A stretch of 64,000 nt of DNA from an uncultured Draconibacterium sp. (GTDB taxonomy: Bacteria; Bacteroidota; Bacteroidia; Bacteroidales; Prolixibacteraceae), in contig NZ_OY771645.1 of the NCBI RefSeq assembly GCF_963674925.1, positions 12,501-76,500 of the forward strand. The letters run 5' to 3'. The notes beneath the pieces were generated by a model that was given only the letters and a program-made list of their open reading frames with translations, was not told the DNA's origin and did not search any database. Shown in pieces: positions 53,928-62,205 of this stretch. The position numbers were made by a program, and so were the translations under genes. Position 1 is the first letter of the stretch, and each line of letters opens with the position of its first letter.

Positions 53928-53959
53928 TAAACCTAAAGCAATATCATGCTTTAGGTTTA
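53928..53959 (-). promoter_or_regulatory. Perfect 13-bp hairpin between the COX24-like gene and rng
   Basis: TAAACCTAAAGCA (53928-53940) and TGCTTTAGGTTTA (53947-53959) form a perfect stem with a 6-base loop. No T run follows on the minus strand, so it is not a classic terminator. It lies in the leader of rng and could be an RNase processing or attenuation site; that is inference. Confidence 0.5.
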
Positions 53960-53993
53960 ATCATTAACTATAAGAAATTAATTCATTAAAATC

Positions 53994-54086
53994 TTATTTT
54001 TTCTTTTTGTGCCTGTTTTTACGCAATCTTTTTTTGCGCTTATGAGTGGCCATCTTGTGTCTCTTTCTTTTTTTACCGCTTGGCAT
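53994..54086 (-). CDS. AURKAIP1/COX24-domain small basic protein
   Basis: A 30-residue, extremely basic protein: MPSGKKRKRHKMATHKRKKR then LRKNRHKKKK. This matches the COX24/AURKAIP1 C-terminal family annotated in Bacteroidetes, related to mitochondrial mS38 and the actinobacterial ribosomal protein bS22. It is therefore probably a small-subunit ribosomal protein binding rRNA. ATG at 54086, TAA at 53994-53996. It lies 4 bases after the HU gene stop and upstream of rng, its usual neighbourhood. It is easily missed because of its size. Confidence 0.85.
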   Translation of the reverse strand: MPSGKKRKRHKMATHKRKKRLRKNRHKKKK

Positions 54087-54090
54087 AACT

Positions 54091-54378
54091 CTATTGTTTT
54101 ACTTGATTCTTAACTTCTGATACAAATGTTTTCGCTGGTTTAAACGAAGGAATATTGTGCGCAGGAATGATAATGGTTGTGTTTTTAGAAATATTACGGG
54201 CAGTTTTCTCTGCTCTTTTCTTAACAACAAAACTACCAAAACCTCTTAAATAAACATTTTTGCCATCAACCAGTGAATCTTTTACAGTTTCCATAAAAGC
54301 TTCCACTGTTTTCTGAACAGTTACCTTTTCAATTCCCGTTTCTTTCGAAATTTCATTTACAATATCTGCCTTAGTCAT
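54091..54378 (-). CDS. HU-family DNA-binding protein
   Basis: A 95-residue histone-like protein that bends DNA. The N-terminal dimerisation helices (TKADIVNEISKETGIEKVTVQ) and the signature GRNVYLRGFGSF-like segment KNVYLRGFGSFVVKKRAEKTAR are clear. The DNA-binding arm (NTTIIIPAHNIPSFKPAK) ends with a typical KPAK motif. It heads the HU-COX24-rng cluster. A TATTTTTG promoter box lies at 54429-54436, divergent from mutY. Confidence 0.95.
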   Translation of the reverse strand: MTKADIVNEISKETGIEKVTVQKTVEAFMETVKDSLVDGKNVYLRGFGSFVVKKRAEKTARNISKNTTIIIPAHNIPSFKPAKTFVSEVKNQVKQ

Positions 54379-54428
54379 CTCTTAAAATATTTAATTTTCA
54401 ATATATTAATCGTTTTTATTAGAGGATG

Positions 54429-54436
54429 CAAAAATA
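54429..54436 (-). promoter_or_regulatory. Promoter -7 box of the HU gene
   Basis: The minus strand reads TATTTTTG followed by CATCC, 50 bases before the ATG. Near 19 bases upstream the sequence is TTTC, a 3 of 4 match to TTTG. Confidence 0.55.
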
Positions 54437-54515
54437 AAAAATATTATAAAACCGGAAAGCATTTCAAATAAATTATTTTTGTTTTTCTGTAAGATTTTTA
54501 AACAGTTAGCACAGA

Positions 54516-55565
54516 ATGGACAATTTTCATACCAACATTTACAATTGGTACAATATAAATAAGCGTGATTTACCATGGCGGAAAGACCGTAATCCTTATA
54601 AGATTTGGCTCTCGGAAATCATACTTCAGCAAACGCGCGTTGAGCAGGGCAAAAATTACTTTTACCGCTTTGCAGAGAACTTTCCCACGGTAAATGATTT
54701 GGCCAATGCCCACGAAGACGAGGTGCTAAAACTCTGGCAGGGACTGGGTTACTATTCGCGTGCCCGAAACCTGCATGCTTCGGCAAAAATTATTGCATCG
54801 CAATACAACGGAACTTTCCCCAACGATTATAAAAGCATTTTAGCACTAAAAGGAGTTGGCCCTTATACCGCTGCTGCTGTTGCATCCATTGCATTCAACC
54901 TGCCCTACCCGGCGGTTGATGGTAATATATACAGGGTACTTTCGCGATATTATGGAATTGAGACACCGATTGACTCGTCGGCAGGTAAAAAAGAGTTTCA
55001 GCAGTTGGCCGAAGAACTTATACAAGGTCAGGATCCGGGCATGCACAACCAGGCGCTTATGGAATTTGGCGCTTTGCAGTGTGTTCCTAAATCGCCAAAA
55101 TGCGAAAATTGCCCGCTTGTTGATTCCTGTTTTGCGTTTAAAAAAGGGTTAATTAGCCAACTTCCGGTAAAAGAAAAAAAGACCAAACAACGTCACCGCT
55201 ATTTTTATTATTACCTATACGATATGGGCGATTCAATTTTGCTGGATAAAAGATCGGGTAACGATATCTGGCAAAACCTGTATCAATTACCGCTGATTGA
55301 GCACGAAAAAGCACTTACAGATTCGGAGTTGTTAAAAGCAGATCACCCGGTAAAATTGTCGCAGGTTAATATTAAAACTATAAGCGGGCAAAAAAAGCAT
55401 GTTTTGAGCCACCAGATTATTCACGCAAAATTGATATATCTTGAAGTTCAGTCCAATTTTAATAATCCGTTGCCTCTAATTCGGGTAAATAAAAAAGATA
55501 TTTCTAAATTTGCTGTATCCCGACTGGTTGAACAGTTTTTACATGAGGCCGGATTGGGACTATAA
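54516..55565 (+). CDS. mutY: A/G-specific adenine DNA glycosylase
   Basis: A 349-residue repair enzyme removing adenine opposite 8-oxoguanine. The helix-hairpin-helix ALKGVGPYTAAAVASIAF is followed by the catalytic Asp region PAVDGNIYRVLSR. The [4Fe-4S] cluster motif is C-x6-C-x2-C-x5-C (CVPKSPKCENCPLVDSC). The C-terminal NUDT-like domain recognises 8-oxoG. It is the first of the conserved Bacteroidetes run mutY-ssb-gldE-gldD. Confidence 0.97.
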   Translation: MDNFHTNIYNWYNINKRDLPWRKDRNPYKIWLSEIILQQTRVEQGKNYFYRFAENFPTVNDLANAHEDEVLKLWQGLGYYSRARNLHASAKIIASQYNGTFPNDYKSILALKGVGPYTAAAVASIAFNLPYPAVDGNIYRVLSRYYGIETPIDSSAGKKEFQQLAEELIQGQDPGMHNQALMEFGALQCVPKSPKCENCPLVDSCFAFKKGLISQLPVKEKKTKQRHRYFYYYLYDMGDSILLDKRSGNDIWQNLYQLPLIEHEKALTDSELLKADHPVKLSQVNIKTISGQKKHVLSHQIIHAKLIYLEVQSNFNNPLPLIRVNKKDISKFAVSRLVEQFLHEAGLGL

Positions 55566-55633
55566 TTAAAAAACCGGTTTATAATTGCAGCGTAGTAACA
55601 ACCTGAAAATGTTAACCATATAAATTTTAGATT

Positions 55634-56083
55634 ATGTCAGTAAATAAAGTAATTCTTATTGGAAACGTAGGAAAAGATCCTGAAGTACGTCACCTTGATT
55701 CGGGTGTTGCAGTAGCTAATTTCCCATTGGCAACATCAGAAAGTTACAACTCGAAAAGCGGTGAGCGTGTTACCACAACCGAGTGGCACAATATTGTATT
55801 GTGGAGAGGATTAGCCGAAGTGGCTGAAAAATATGTTACCAAAGGCCGCCAATTGTATATCGAGGGACGAATAAGAACCCGCTCATACGACGACAAAGAC
55901 GGTAACAAACGTTACGTTACTGAAATTTATGGCGACCAAATGACAATGCTTGGCAACCGGGCTGATAACATGGGTTCGCCAGATCAGGGCGGAGCAATGC
56001 AAAACTCCGGTGCCGTATCCACTCCTCAGGTTTCGCAACCCGACATTGAAGAACCGGAGGGAGACGAGGATCTTCCATTCTAA
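55634..56083 (+). CDS. ssb: Single-stranded DNA-binding protein
   Basis: A 149-residue SSB. The OB fold is at about 1-105 (VNKVILIGNVGKDPEVRHLDSG ... EWHNIVLWRGLAEVAEKYVTKG), followed by a flexible linker and the acidic tail EGDEDLPF that docks partner proteins. It lies 68 bases after mutY and 15 bases before gldE. Confidence 0.97.
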   Translation: MSVNKVILIGNVGKDPEVRHLDSGVAVANFPLATSESYNSKSGERVTTTEWHNIVLWRGLAEVAEKYVTKGRQLYIEGRIRTRSYDDKDGNKRYVTEIYGDQMTMLGNRADNMGSPDQGGAMQNSGAVSTPQVSQPDIEEPEGDEDLPF

Positions 56084-56098
56084 CCAAAACATTTAAAT

Positions 56099-57421
56099 TT
56101 GGAAACAGAACCGCTTTTAAGTTTAGCCGCTATCGGCTCCTGGCAAATTCAACTACACCCTATCAGTCCCGGAATAATAGTTTCAATTATTATCGTATTG
56201 TTTTTACTATTGACTTCGGCACTGATAAGTGGATCTGAGGTGGCTTACTTTTCGTTGTCGGCCAGCGAAAAACACAAACTAAGACACAAAGGCAAAAACA
56301 ACGAGCGCGTTTTGCACAACCTCGAAAGCCCGGAAAAACTTCTGGCGACCATACTGGTAACCAACAACTTTGTAAACATTGGCATTGTAATACTAACGGC
56401 GTTTATTTCAAACGAATTAGTATCGTTTGTGAATGCACCAACATTGCAGTTCATCTTCCAGGTGGTAGTCATTACCTTTTTCCTGTTGCTTTTTGGCGAG
56501 ATCTTTCCAAAAGTTTATGCAACGCATTTTGCTTTACGCTTTGCCCTGTTTATGGCATTGCCACTACAAACGCTCGAAAAGTTATTTCGCCCGATAAATG
56601 CGATTTTGATCCACTCAACCGGATTTGTTAACCGCCGCCTGCTAAAACACAAAAAAAATATCTCGATGAATGATATTTCGCAGGCGCTTGAGTTGACATC
56701 CGACCATGAACTTTCGGATGAAAAAGAGATTTTGGAGGGAATTGTAAAATTCGGGAATAAAAGCGTTGAAGAAATTATGACTCCACGCGTTGATGTGGTT
56801 TCCATCGATATAAAAGCAAATTTTGATGAGGTCCTGGAAATTATAAACGATTCGGGCTACTCGCGAATTCCGGTTTACATTGATTCGTTCGACGAAATTA
56901 GCGGTCTGTTGTACATTAAAGATATACTTCAACACAGCCATAAAAACAAAACATTTAAATGGCAGACTTTAATTCGGCCACCGTTTTATGTGCCCGACAC
57001 CAAAAAGATCAGTTCGCTTTTGGAAGAATTTCAGAAAACCAAAGTTCACATTGCCATTGTTGTTGATGAGTACGGAGGAACTTCAGGCATTGTGTCGCTT
57101 GAAGATATTCTGGAGGAAATCGTTGGCGATATTACCGATGAGTTTGATGATGAAGAAAGTTTCTTTACCCAACTGTCGGAAAACTCTTACTTGTTCGACG
57201 CTAAGATTTTACTGGGTGATTTTTACCGGGCTGTAAATTGCGACGACACTATTTTTAACGAAGTAAAAGGTGATGCTGATACGCTGGCCGGCCTTATTCT
57301 TGAAATAAAAGGTGAGATACCTTCGTTAAAAGAACAGGTTAAATGCAAAACATTCACATTTACTATCGAAGAGGTTGATAACCGCCGGATTAAACAAATC
57401 AAGGTTGTTATAAACAAGTAG
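56099..57421 (+). CDS. gldE: GldE, gliding motility/T9SS-associated CBS transporter-like protein
   Basis: A 440-residue HlyC/CorC-type membrane protein. An N-terminal DUF21 domain with about four membrane segments (ISPGIIVSIIIVLFLLLTSA onward) is followed by paired CBS domains at about 205-330 (IMTPRVDVVSID, VVDEYGGTSGIVSLEDILEEIVGDI) and a CorC_HlyC C-terminal domain. Position directly before gldD and after mutY-ssb identifies it as gldE. It probably supports assembly of the type IX machinery. The start is a TTG at 56099; no in-frame ATG precedes the membrane domain. Confidence 0.93.
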   Translation: METEPLLSLAAIGSWQIQLHPISPGIIVSIIIVLFLLLTSALISGSEVAYFSLSASEKHKLRHKGKNNERVLHNLESPEKLLATILVTNNFVNIGIVILTAFISNELVSFVNAPTLQFIFQVVVITFFLLLFGEIFPKVYATHFALRFALFMALPLQTLEKLFRPINAILIHSTGFVNRRLLKHKKNISMNDISQALELTSDHELSDEKEILEGIVKFGNKSVEEIMTPRVDVVSIDIKANFDEVLEIINDSGYSRIPVYIDSFDEISGLLYIKDILQHSHKNKTFKWQTLIRPPFYVPDTKKISSLLEEFQKTKVHIAIVVDEYGGTSGIVSLEDILEEIVGDITDEFDDEESFFTQLSENSYLFDAKILLGDFYRAVNCDDTIFNEVKGDADTLAGLILEIKGEIPSLKEQVKCKTFTFTIEEVDNRRIKQIKVVINK

Positions 57422-57446
57422 TAAATGTGACTAAATTTTTGGGGAA

Positions 57447-58028
57447 ATGAGATTCGCATATACACTATTATTATTGTTGTTTTTAGTGGGTTGTAAAGAA
57501 GATTACACACCCAAACCGCGCGGTTACTACCGCATCGATTTTCCTGAAAAAAGCTACACGGCACTTAATCGTTCATTTCCGTACGATTTTGAAATACCGG
57601 ACTATGCCAAGATTGAGAAAGACTCCAGAAACCGCAACGAACCTTACTGGATAAATGTTGCAGTGCCCGAAAATAAAGTGGAAATACACATTTCGTATTA
57701 CGACCTGAACAGCCAAAAAGACGACTACAAACTTTTAGCAGAGTTAATGGAAGAAACGCGCACGCTGGCATACAAACATTCCATAAAAGCCGACGCAATT
57801 GACGAGCGTTTATTTATGAATCCTGCTAAAAAAGTGTACGGCACCATTTATTCCATTGAAGGAAATGCAGCCTCGCCCATGCAGTTTTTTTTAACCGACA
57901 GCACCCGGCATTTTTTACGCGGCGCATTTTATATTAGCGAAGTTCCCGACATTGATTCGCTGAGTCCGGTCATCGACTTTATCGAACCCGACGTGATTCA
58001 TATGATTGAAACCACAAGCTGGAAATAA
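57447..58028 (+). CDS. gldD: GldD, gliding motility lipoprotein
   Basis: A 193-residue lipoprotein with lipobox LFLVGC (Cys16) and the family sequence YTPKPRGYYRIDFPEK right after it. GldD is a component required for gliding and type IX secretion. It fits the T9SS cargo locus at 8-21 kb in this window. The stop overlaps the PPTase start as TAATG, indicating translational coupling. Confidence 0.95.
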   Translation: MRFAYTLLLLLFLVGCKEDYTPKPRGYYRIDFPEKSYTALNRSFPYDFEIPDYAKIEKDSRNRNEPYWINVAVPENKVEIHISYYDLNSQKDDYKLLAELMEETRTLAYKHSIKADAIDERLFMNPAKKVYGTIYSIEGNAASPMQFFLTDSTRHFLRGAFYISEVPDIDSLSPVIDFIEPDVIHMIETTSWK

Positions 58029-58663
58029 TGCCGCTGATTGAAAAAATAGCAAACCAAAACGGCACAATCGGTGTATGGGAGTTAAAAGAAACAGCTGATG
58101 ATTTATTAAAATCATGTCATTTAAACTCAGCCGATACCGCGCGTTTGGAAACTTTTAAAGCCGAAAAACGTCGAAAAGAATTTTTGGCGACTCGCCTGCT
58201 TCTTCAAAAGCTGTTACCCGAAAGTCAGGAAGTTATTGACCGCGATGAATTTGGCAAACCATCACTAAAGGATTCCGGTTTAAACATTAGTATCACGCAC
58301 TCTGCTGATTTAGCAGCAATTATTCTGTCCGAAAAAAATATTGGAATCGACATTGAGCAATTGCATCGGAATATTGATAAAATAGTTACCCGTTTTGCAA
58401 GCCCTAAAGAAATAGAATTCATTGAAAAAAGTAACGATCCGCAATTGGTTAAAATATTGCTTTGGTCGGCAAAAGAAGCTATTTTTAAGTGTTGCGGAGT
58501 TCAGGGTGTTCAGTTTAACCGGCAAATTGCAATTACACCATTCGATTATAACCTGCATTCCTGTTTTTCAGGAGCTTTGCAGCATCCAGACAATGAGGCA
58601 GCTTATGATTTGTTTTTTCGCATGATCAAGAACAATATTATGGTTTATTGCGTTCAACACTAA
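58028..58663 (+). CDS. 4'-phosphopantetheinyl transferase superfamily protein
   Basis: A 211-residue transferase that attaches phosphopantetheine to carrier proteins. The conserved motifs are GIDIEQ (metal-binding Asp/Glu) and WSAKEAIFKCCG, with TRLLLQKLL and ISITHSADLAAI upstream. It resembles the Sfp-type half-length enzymes found after gldD in Bacteroidetes. The target (fatty acid ACP or a secondary-metabolite carrier) cannot be told; no synthase gene is in the window. Confidence 0.88.
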   Translation: MPLIEKIANQNGTIGVWELKETADDLLKSCHLNSADTARLETFKAEKRRKEFLATRLLLQKLLPESQEVIDRDEFGKPSLKDSGLNISITHSADLAAIILSEKNIGIDIEQLHRNIDKIVTRFASPKEIEFIEKSNDPQLVKILLWSAKEAIFKCCGVQGVQFNRQIAITPFDYNLHSCFSGALQHPDNEAAYDLFFRMIKNNIMVYCVQH

Positions 58664-58672
58664 AATTTAACC

Positions 58673-60166
58673 ATGAAGAAAGTAGAAGATCAAATTCTCA
58701 TCATATTCGGGGCATCGGGCGACCTCACCAAACGTAAATTAATACCCGCACTTTTCGAACTCTACAAACAAAAGTTGTTACCCAAAAAGTTTGCAGTGCT
58801 TGGCGCTTCACGCTCATCACTTTCTGATGACGAATTCAGAAACCGGGCTGATGAATTTATTCCCGATGATGAAAAACGGGAGGAATTTAAAAAGCTATTG
58901 TTTTATCAACCCGTTCAGAATAACGAAGCCGATGATTTTATACCGTTAAAGGAGCGACTTGATGAGATTTCCGGCTCGCTGGAGATTGAACAGAATTATG
59001 TTTTCTACTTATCAACTCCCCCATCGTTGTACCCGTTAATTCCGAAAATGCTTTGCCAAAATGGCCTTTCAAAATCGGAGAATAATTTCAGACGGTTGAT
59101 CATAGAAAAACCTTTTGGAACGAATTTAAAATCAGCGAAAACGCTAAACAAACAGCTACTTAATTATTTCGAGGAGGAACAAATCTACCGTATCGATCAT
59201 TACCTAGGGAAAGAAACCGTACAAAACATGTTGGTTACCCGCTTTTCGAACGGAATTTTTGAGCCGCTTTGGAACCGGCGCTATATCGAGCGTGTGGAAA
59301 TTACCTCAGCCGAAAGTTTAGGAGTGGAAGGCCGTGGCGGATATTACGAAAGCTCCGGAGCCTTGCGCGACATGTTGCAGAATCACTTGTTACAGGTAGC
59401 AGGTTTTGTGGCCATGGAACCTCCCGTTGTGGTAGAAGCCGACGCCATAAGAAATGAAACACTAAAAGTATTTCAGTCGTTACGACCGATTAAAGAAAAT
59501 GAAGTGTCGCGTTACGTTATTCGCGGCCAGTATACCGCCTCAACAATTGGAGGCAAAAAAGTTGCCGGTTACCGCGAGGAGCCAGGCGTGGACAAGCTTT
59601 CGCGCACCGAAACATTTGTGGCGCTTAAATTCTTTATCGACAACTGGCGTTGGGCAGGCGTACCATTTTATATTCGAACCGGGAAAAAATTACCGACACG
59701 CGTAACTGAAATTGTTATCCATTTCAGAAAAGTACCTCATCATTTGTTTGGCAATGCCACTTCTGACAGTAACAACCAGCTCATTATCCGAATTCAGCCC
59801 GACGAAGGAATTCTGCTGAAATTTGGCATGAAAACACCGGGAGCCGGATTTAAAGTGCAAACGGTAAACATGGATTTCCATTACTCGGATCTGGCCGACA
59901 AAAAAGTTCCGGCAGCCTACGAACGCCTTCTGCTGGATTGTATGCAGGGAGATGCGACACTGTATTCGCGCGGCGATGCTGTAGAAGCTGCCTGGGAGTT
60001 TGTGCAACCTATAATTAACGCCTGGGAAACCAATCCTGAAATTCCAATTTATGGTTACCCTGCCGGAAGTTGGGGACCTGAAGAGTCCGCCAAACTGATT
60101 GTTAACGGAGATTGGCGTTACCCATGCAAAAATTTACACAACGACGGCTTATATTGTGAACTTTAA
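58673..60166 (+). CDS. zwf: Glucose-6-phosphate 1-dehydrogenase
   Basis: A 497-residue enzyme of the oxidative pentose phosphate pathway, reducing NADP. The Rossmann motif FGASGDLTKRKL lies at 12-23 and the active-site motif YRIDHYLGKE follows. The C-terminal half has YIRTGKKLPTRVTEI. Length is normal. It is 9 bases after the PPTase gene and 44 bases before pgl. The third enzyme gene gnd, often adjacent in Bacteroidetes, is not in the window. Confidence 0.97.
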   Translation: MKKVEDQILIIFGASGDLTKRKLIPALFELYKQKLLPKKFAVLGASRSSLSDDEFRNRADEFIPDDEKREEFKKLLFYQPVQNNEADDFIPLKERLDEISGSLEIEQNYVFYLSTPPSLYPLIPKMLCQNGLSKSENNFRRLIIEKPFGTNLKSAKTLNKQLLNYFEEEQIYRIDHYLGKETVQNMLVTRFSNGIFEPLWNRRYIERVEITSAESLGVEGRGGYYESSGALRDMLQNHLLQVAGFVAMEPPVVVEADAIRNETLKVFQSLRPIKENEVSRYVIRGQYTASTIGGKKVAGYREEPGVDKLSRTETFVALKFFIDNWRWAGVPFYIRTGKKLPTRVTEIVIHFRKVPHHLFGNATSDSNNQLIIRIQPDEGILLKFGMKTPGAGFKVQTVNMDFHYSDLADKKVPAAYERLLLDCMQGDATLYSRGDAVEAAWEFVQPIINAWETNPEIPIYGYPAGSWGPEESAKLIVNGDWRYPCKNLHNDGLYCEL

Positions 60167-60210
60167 TCTGCATATTGCATTGTATTATCTAACAGCTTAA
60201 ACTATCTGAA

Positions 60211-60942
60211 ATGGAAACCTTTACTGAAGTAAAAATCTATTCGAAACCGAAAGATGTTTACAAGGCCATCGCGAAAGCAATCATCAAAATGGTACAAAAT
60301 TCGAATCAGGAAGTGTTCGATATTGCACTGTCCGGTGGAAATTCTCCAAAAGGACTTTTTAAAAAGATCAGTAAAAAATACGCCGACCGAATTCCCTGGG
60401 AACGCATTCATTTGTGGTGGGGCGACGAGCGCTGTGTTCCTCCAACCGACGAGCAAAGCAACTATAAAATGACGGTTGACTACCTGCTATCAAATATTAC
60501 TATTCCCGAAGAAAACATCCATCGTGTAAAAGGCGAAGATGATCCTGAACAGGAAGCCCTGCGCTACTCGCAAGAGATGGAGCAAAGCCTTAATTCGCGA
60601 GGTAAAGATCCTGTTTTCGACCTGATCATTCTGGGGCTTGGCGACGATGGACACACAGCTTCAATTTTCCCCGACCAGCTGGAACTTTTTGAGGACGAAC
60701 AAAGCTGTGCTGTTGCTGTTCATCCGCTAACCGGGCAAAAACGTATTACCATTACCGGAAATGTGCTGAATAATGCCAACCAGATATTTTTCCTGGTAAC
60801 AGGATCGAATAAAGCCTTGCGGGTTGCAGAAATTATGAATGATAATGATGCCGCACAATTGTTACCGGCTTATTATATTTCGCCAACCAACGGTACATTA
60901 ACCTGGTTTTTAGACGAAGAAGCCGCGGCACAAATTCAATAA
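60211..60942 (+). CDS. pgl: 6-phosphogluconolactonase
   Basis: A 243-residue DevB/SOL-type lactonase acting directly after Zwf. Motifs are IALSGGNSPKGLFKKI, WWGDERCVPPTDEQSNY, and FDLIILGLGDDGHTASIFP, which line the active site. Length matches the family. It is in tandem with zwf. Confidence 0.96.
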   Translation: METFTEVKIYSKPKDVYKAIAKAIIKMVQNSNQEVFDIALSGGNSPKGLFKKISKKYADRIPWERIHLWWGDERCVPPTDEQSNYKMTVDYLLSNITIPEENIHRVKGEDDPEQEALRYSQEMEQSLNSRGKDPVFDLIILGLGDDGHTASIFPDQLELFEDEQSCAVAVHPLTGQKRITITGNVLNNANQIFFLVTGSNKALRVAEIMNDNDAAQLLPAYYISPTNGTLTWFLDEEAAAQIQ

Positions 60943-60970
60943 AGATCGAACGCTGATTACGCTGATTTTG

Positions 60971-61005
60971 CAGATTTCTCAGTCGCTCCTCCTTCGAAAT
61001 GATAG
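60971..61005 (+). repeat. GTCATTT/AAATCTG repeat, single-arm copy
   Basis: CAGATTTCTCAGTCGCTCCT continuing to AAATGATAG matches 43379-43413 at 31 of 35 bases. The opposite arm of the palindrome is absent here. It directly precedes the stop codon of the alpha/beta hydrolase gene. Confidence 0.7.
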
Positions 61006-62013
61006 CTAAGGGGTTGGGCTTAATCCTAAAACCCCTTCTCCAAAACGGATGGTTTCGGCAATTACCTCTTCCACACTACCGGAAGTAAGACTGCATGCAA
61101 TAACGTGATCACCGGCTTCAGGAAAGGCTTTTTTCACCTTCTGACTGGGTAAGGTTCCCAGTTCATCAAACATATCAAGCATGGCATGAACACTTACAGT
61201 TTGATCCTGATGTTCATCATCCTTGTAATAGTAGCCCAGAAATACCGGCACAGTTACGTGGTTAAACGTTTCTTTAGTCATAGTGGCATCCAGCAGTTGC
61301 TGCAAATAAACCAGCGCCTCCACCCGGTATTTGCAGTTCCAGTATTTACAGTCTTCCGACTCCGGATCGTCGTCAGAAATACGGTATTTCCCGCCAATTA
61401 CCTTTCGCCCGATTTGCAGGCCCCATGGTTTCGACAATAAAGCCATCGAGCTGTTTTTCACCTTAATATTTGGCGAATACATTATCAGTCCGTCAACATA
61501 CTCAGGGAAATCTGCCGCCAGTTTTAATCCCAGCGTTCCTCCTGTTGAAGTGCTCATGATGATCACTTTTCGCCCCAGGCTGCGGGCAATCATTAATGCT
61601 TCCTTGGCCGAAGCGTACAATCCGTCAGGAGTCATATCAATTAAAGGATCTTCGGTAACCAATCCATGATCGTGCAAACGTGGAATATACAAATTGTAGC
61701 CAAAATGTTGCGCAAAACGCTCGTGTGCAGGATGCCCTTCGAACCACGATGCCGAGAAACCGTGCAGGTACAAAACACAGTAATCAGTGCGTTCTTTTAT
61801 CGAATCGTTTGCCCAAATAATGCGGCTTTCGTTATCAGGTTTTATGGAAAAGGCTGCTTCTTTTCGTTGCACAAATGTCTCTATGTTTGAAATACTTGCC
61901 GATAATGATGGCAGGTCTTTATTTAACTCAGGCTTTGGCGGTTTTGGCCCAAGGAGATAGGTAATTATCGCCAAAAGAATCACAATCAGTAAAAAGCGTT
62001 TTATTCGTTTCAT
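61006..62013 (-). CDS. Membrane-anchored alpha/beta hydrolase
   Basis: A 335-residue alpha/beta hydrolase. An N-terminal hydrophobic segment (FLLIVILLAIITYLLG) anchors or exports it. The oxyanion strand is VLYLHGFSASWFEGHP, the nucleophile elbow STSTGG holds the catalytic Ser, and GDHVIAC near the end gives the catalytic His. It resembles serine aminopeptidase_S33/lysophospholipase-type hydrolases. Substrate unknown. It stands alone between the pgl gene and dinB. Confidence 0.82.
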   Translation of the reverse strand: MKRIKRFLLIVILLAIITYLLGPKPPKPELNKDLPSLSASISNIETFVQRKEAAFSIKPDNESRIIWANDSIKERTDYCVLYLHGFSASWFEGHPAHERFAQHFGYNLYIPRLHDHGLVTEDPLIDMTPDGLYASAKEALMIARSLGRKVIIMSTSTGGTLGLKLAADFPEYVDGLIMYSPNIKVKNSSMALLSKPWGLQIGRKVIGGKYRISDDDPESEDCKYWNCKYRVEALVYLQQLLDATMTKETFNHVTVPVFLGYYYKDDEHQDQTVSVHAMLDMFDELGTLPSQKVKKAFPEAGDHVIACSLTSGSVEEVIAETIRFGEGVLGLSPTP

Positions 62014-62033
62014 AATGAAATATTATAAGTCCT

Positions 62034-62140
62034 CCCGGTTCGACAAAGCATCCCCGGGATGCATCGACGGCGTTCGCCAGTCTAGCAGAAGCCCGAAGTC
62101 GGAAGTATTTGTTCCGGTCGGTCTGTGTTGTTACTAATTA
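62034..62140. repeat. GC-rich intergenic element with a GCATCCC palindrome
   Basis: A compact GC-rich patch in otherwise AT-rich surroundings. It holds GCATCCC-C-GGGATGC (62048-62062), an almost perfect 7-bp palindrome, and AGCCCGAAGTCGG further on. It resembles a repetitive-element fragment, but no second copy is in the window. Confidence 0.35.
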
Positions 62141-62205
62141 GCTGGAAAGATACGAGAGTTAGAGGAAATAATATAATTCAACAAACAGTTTTTCTTCAAA
62201 CCTTA

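Noticed and set aside
56099..56101. Possibility that gldE starts at a downstream ATG
   Set aside because: No ATG occurs before the first membrane segments, so a later start would remove the DUF21 domain; the TTG is retained.
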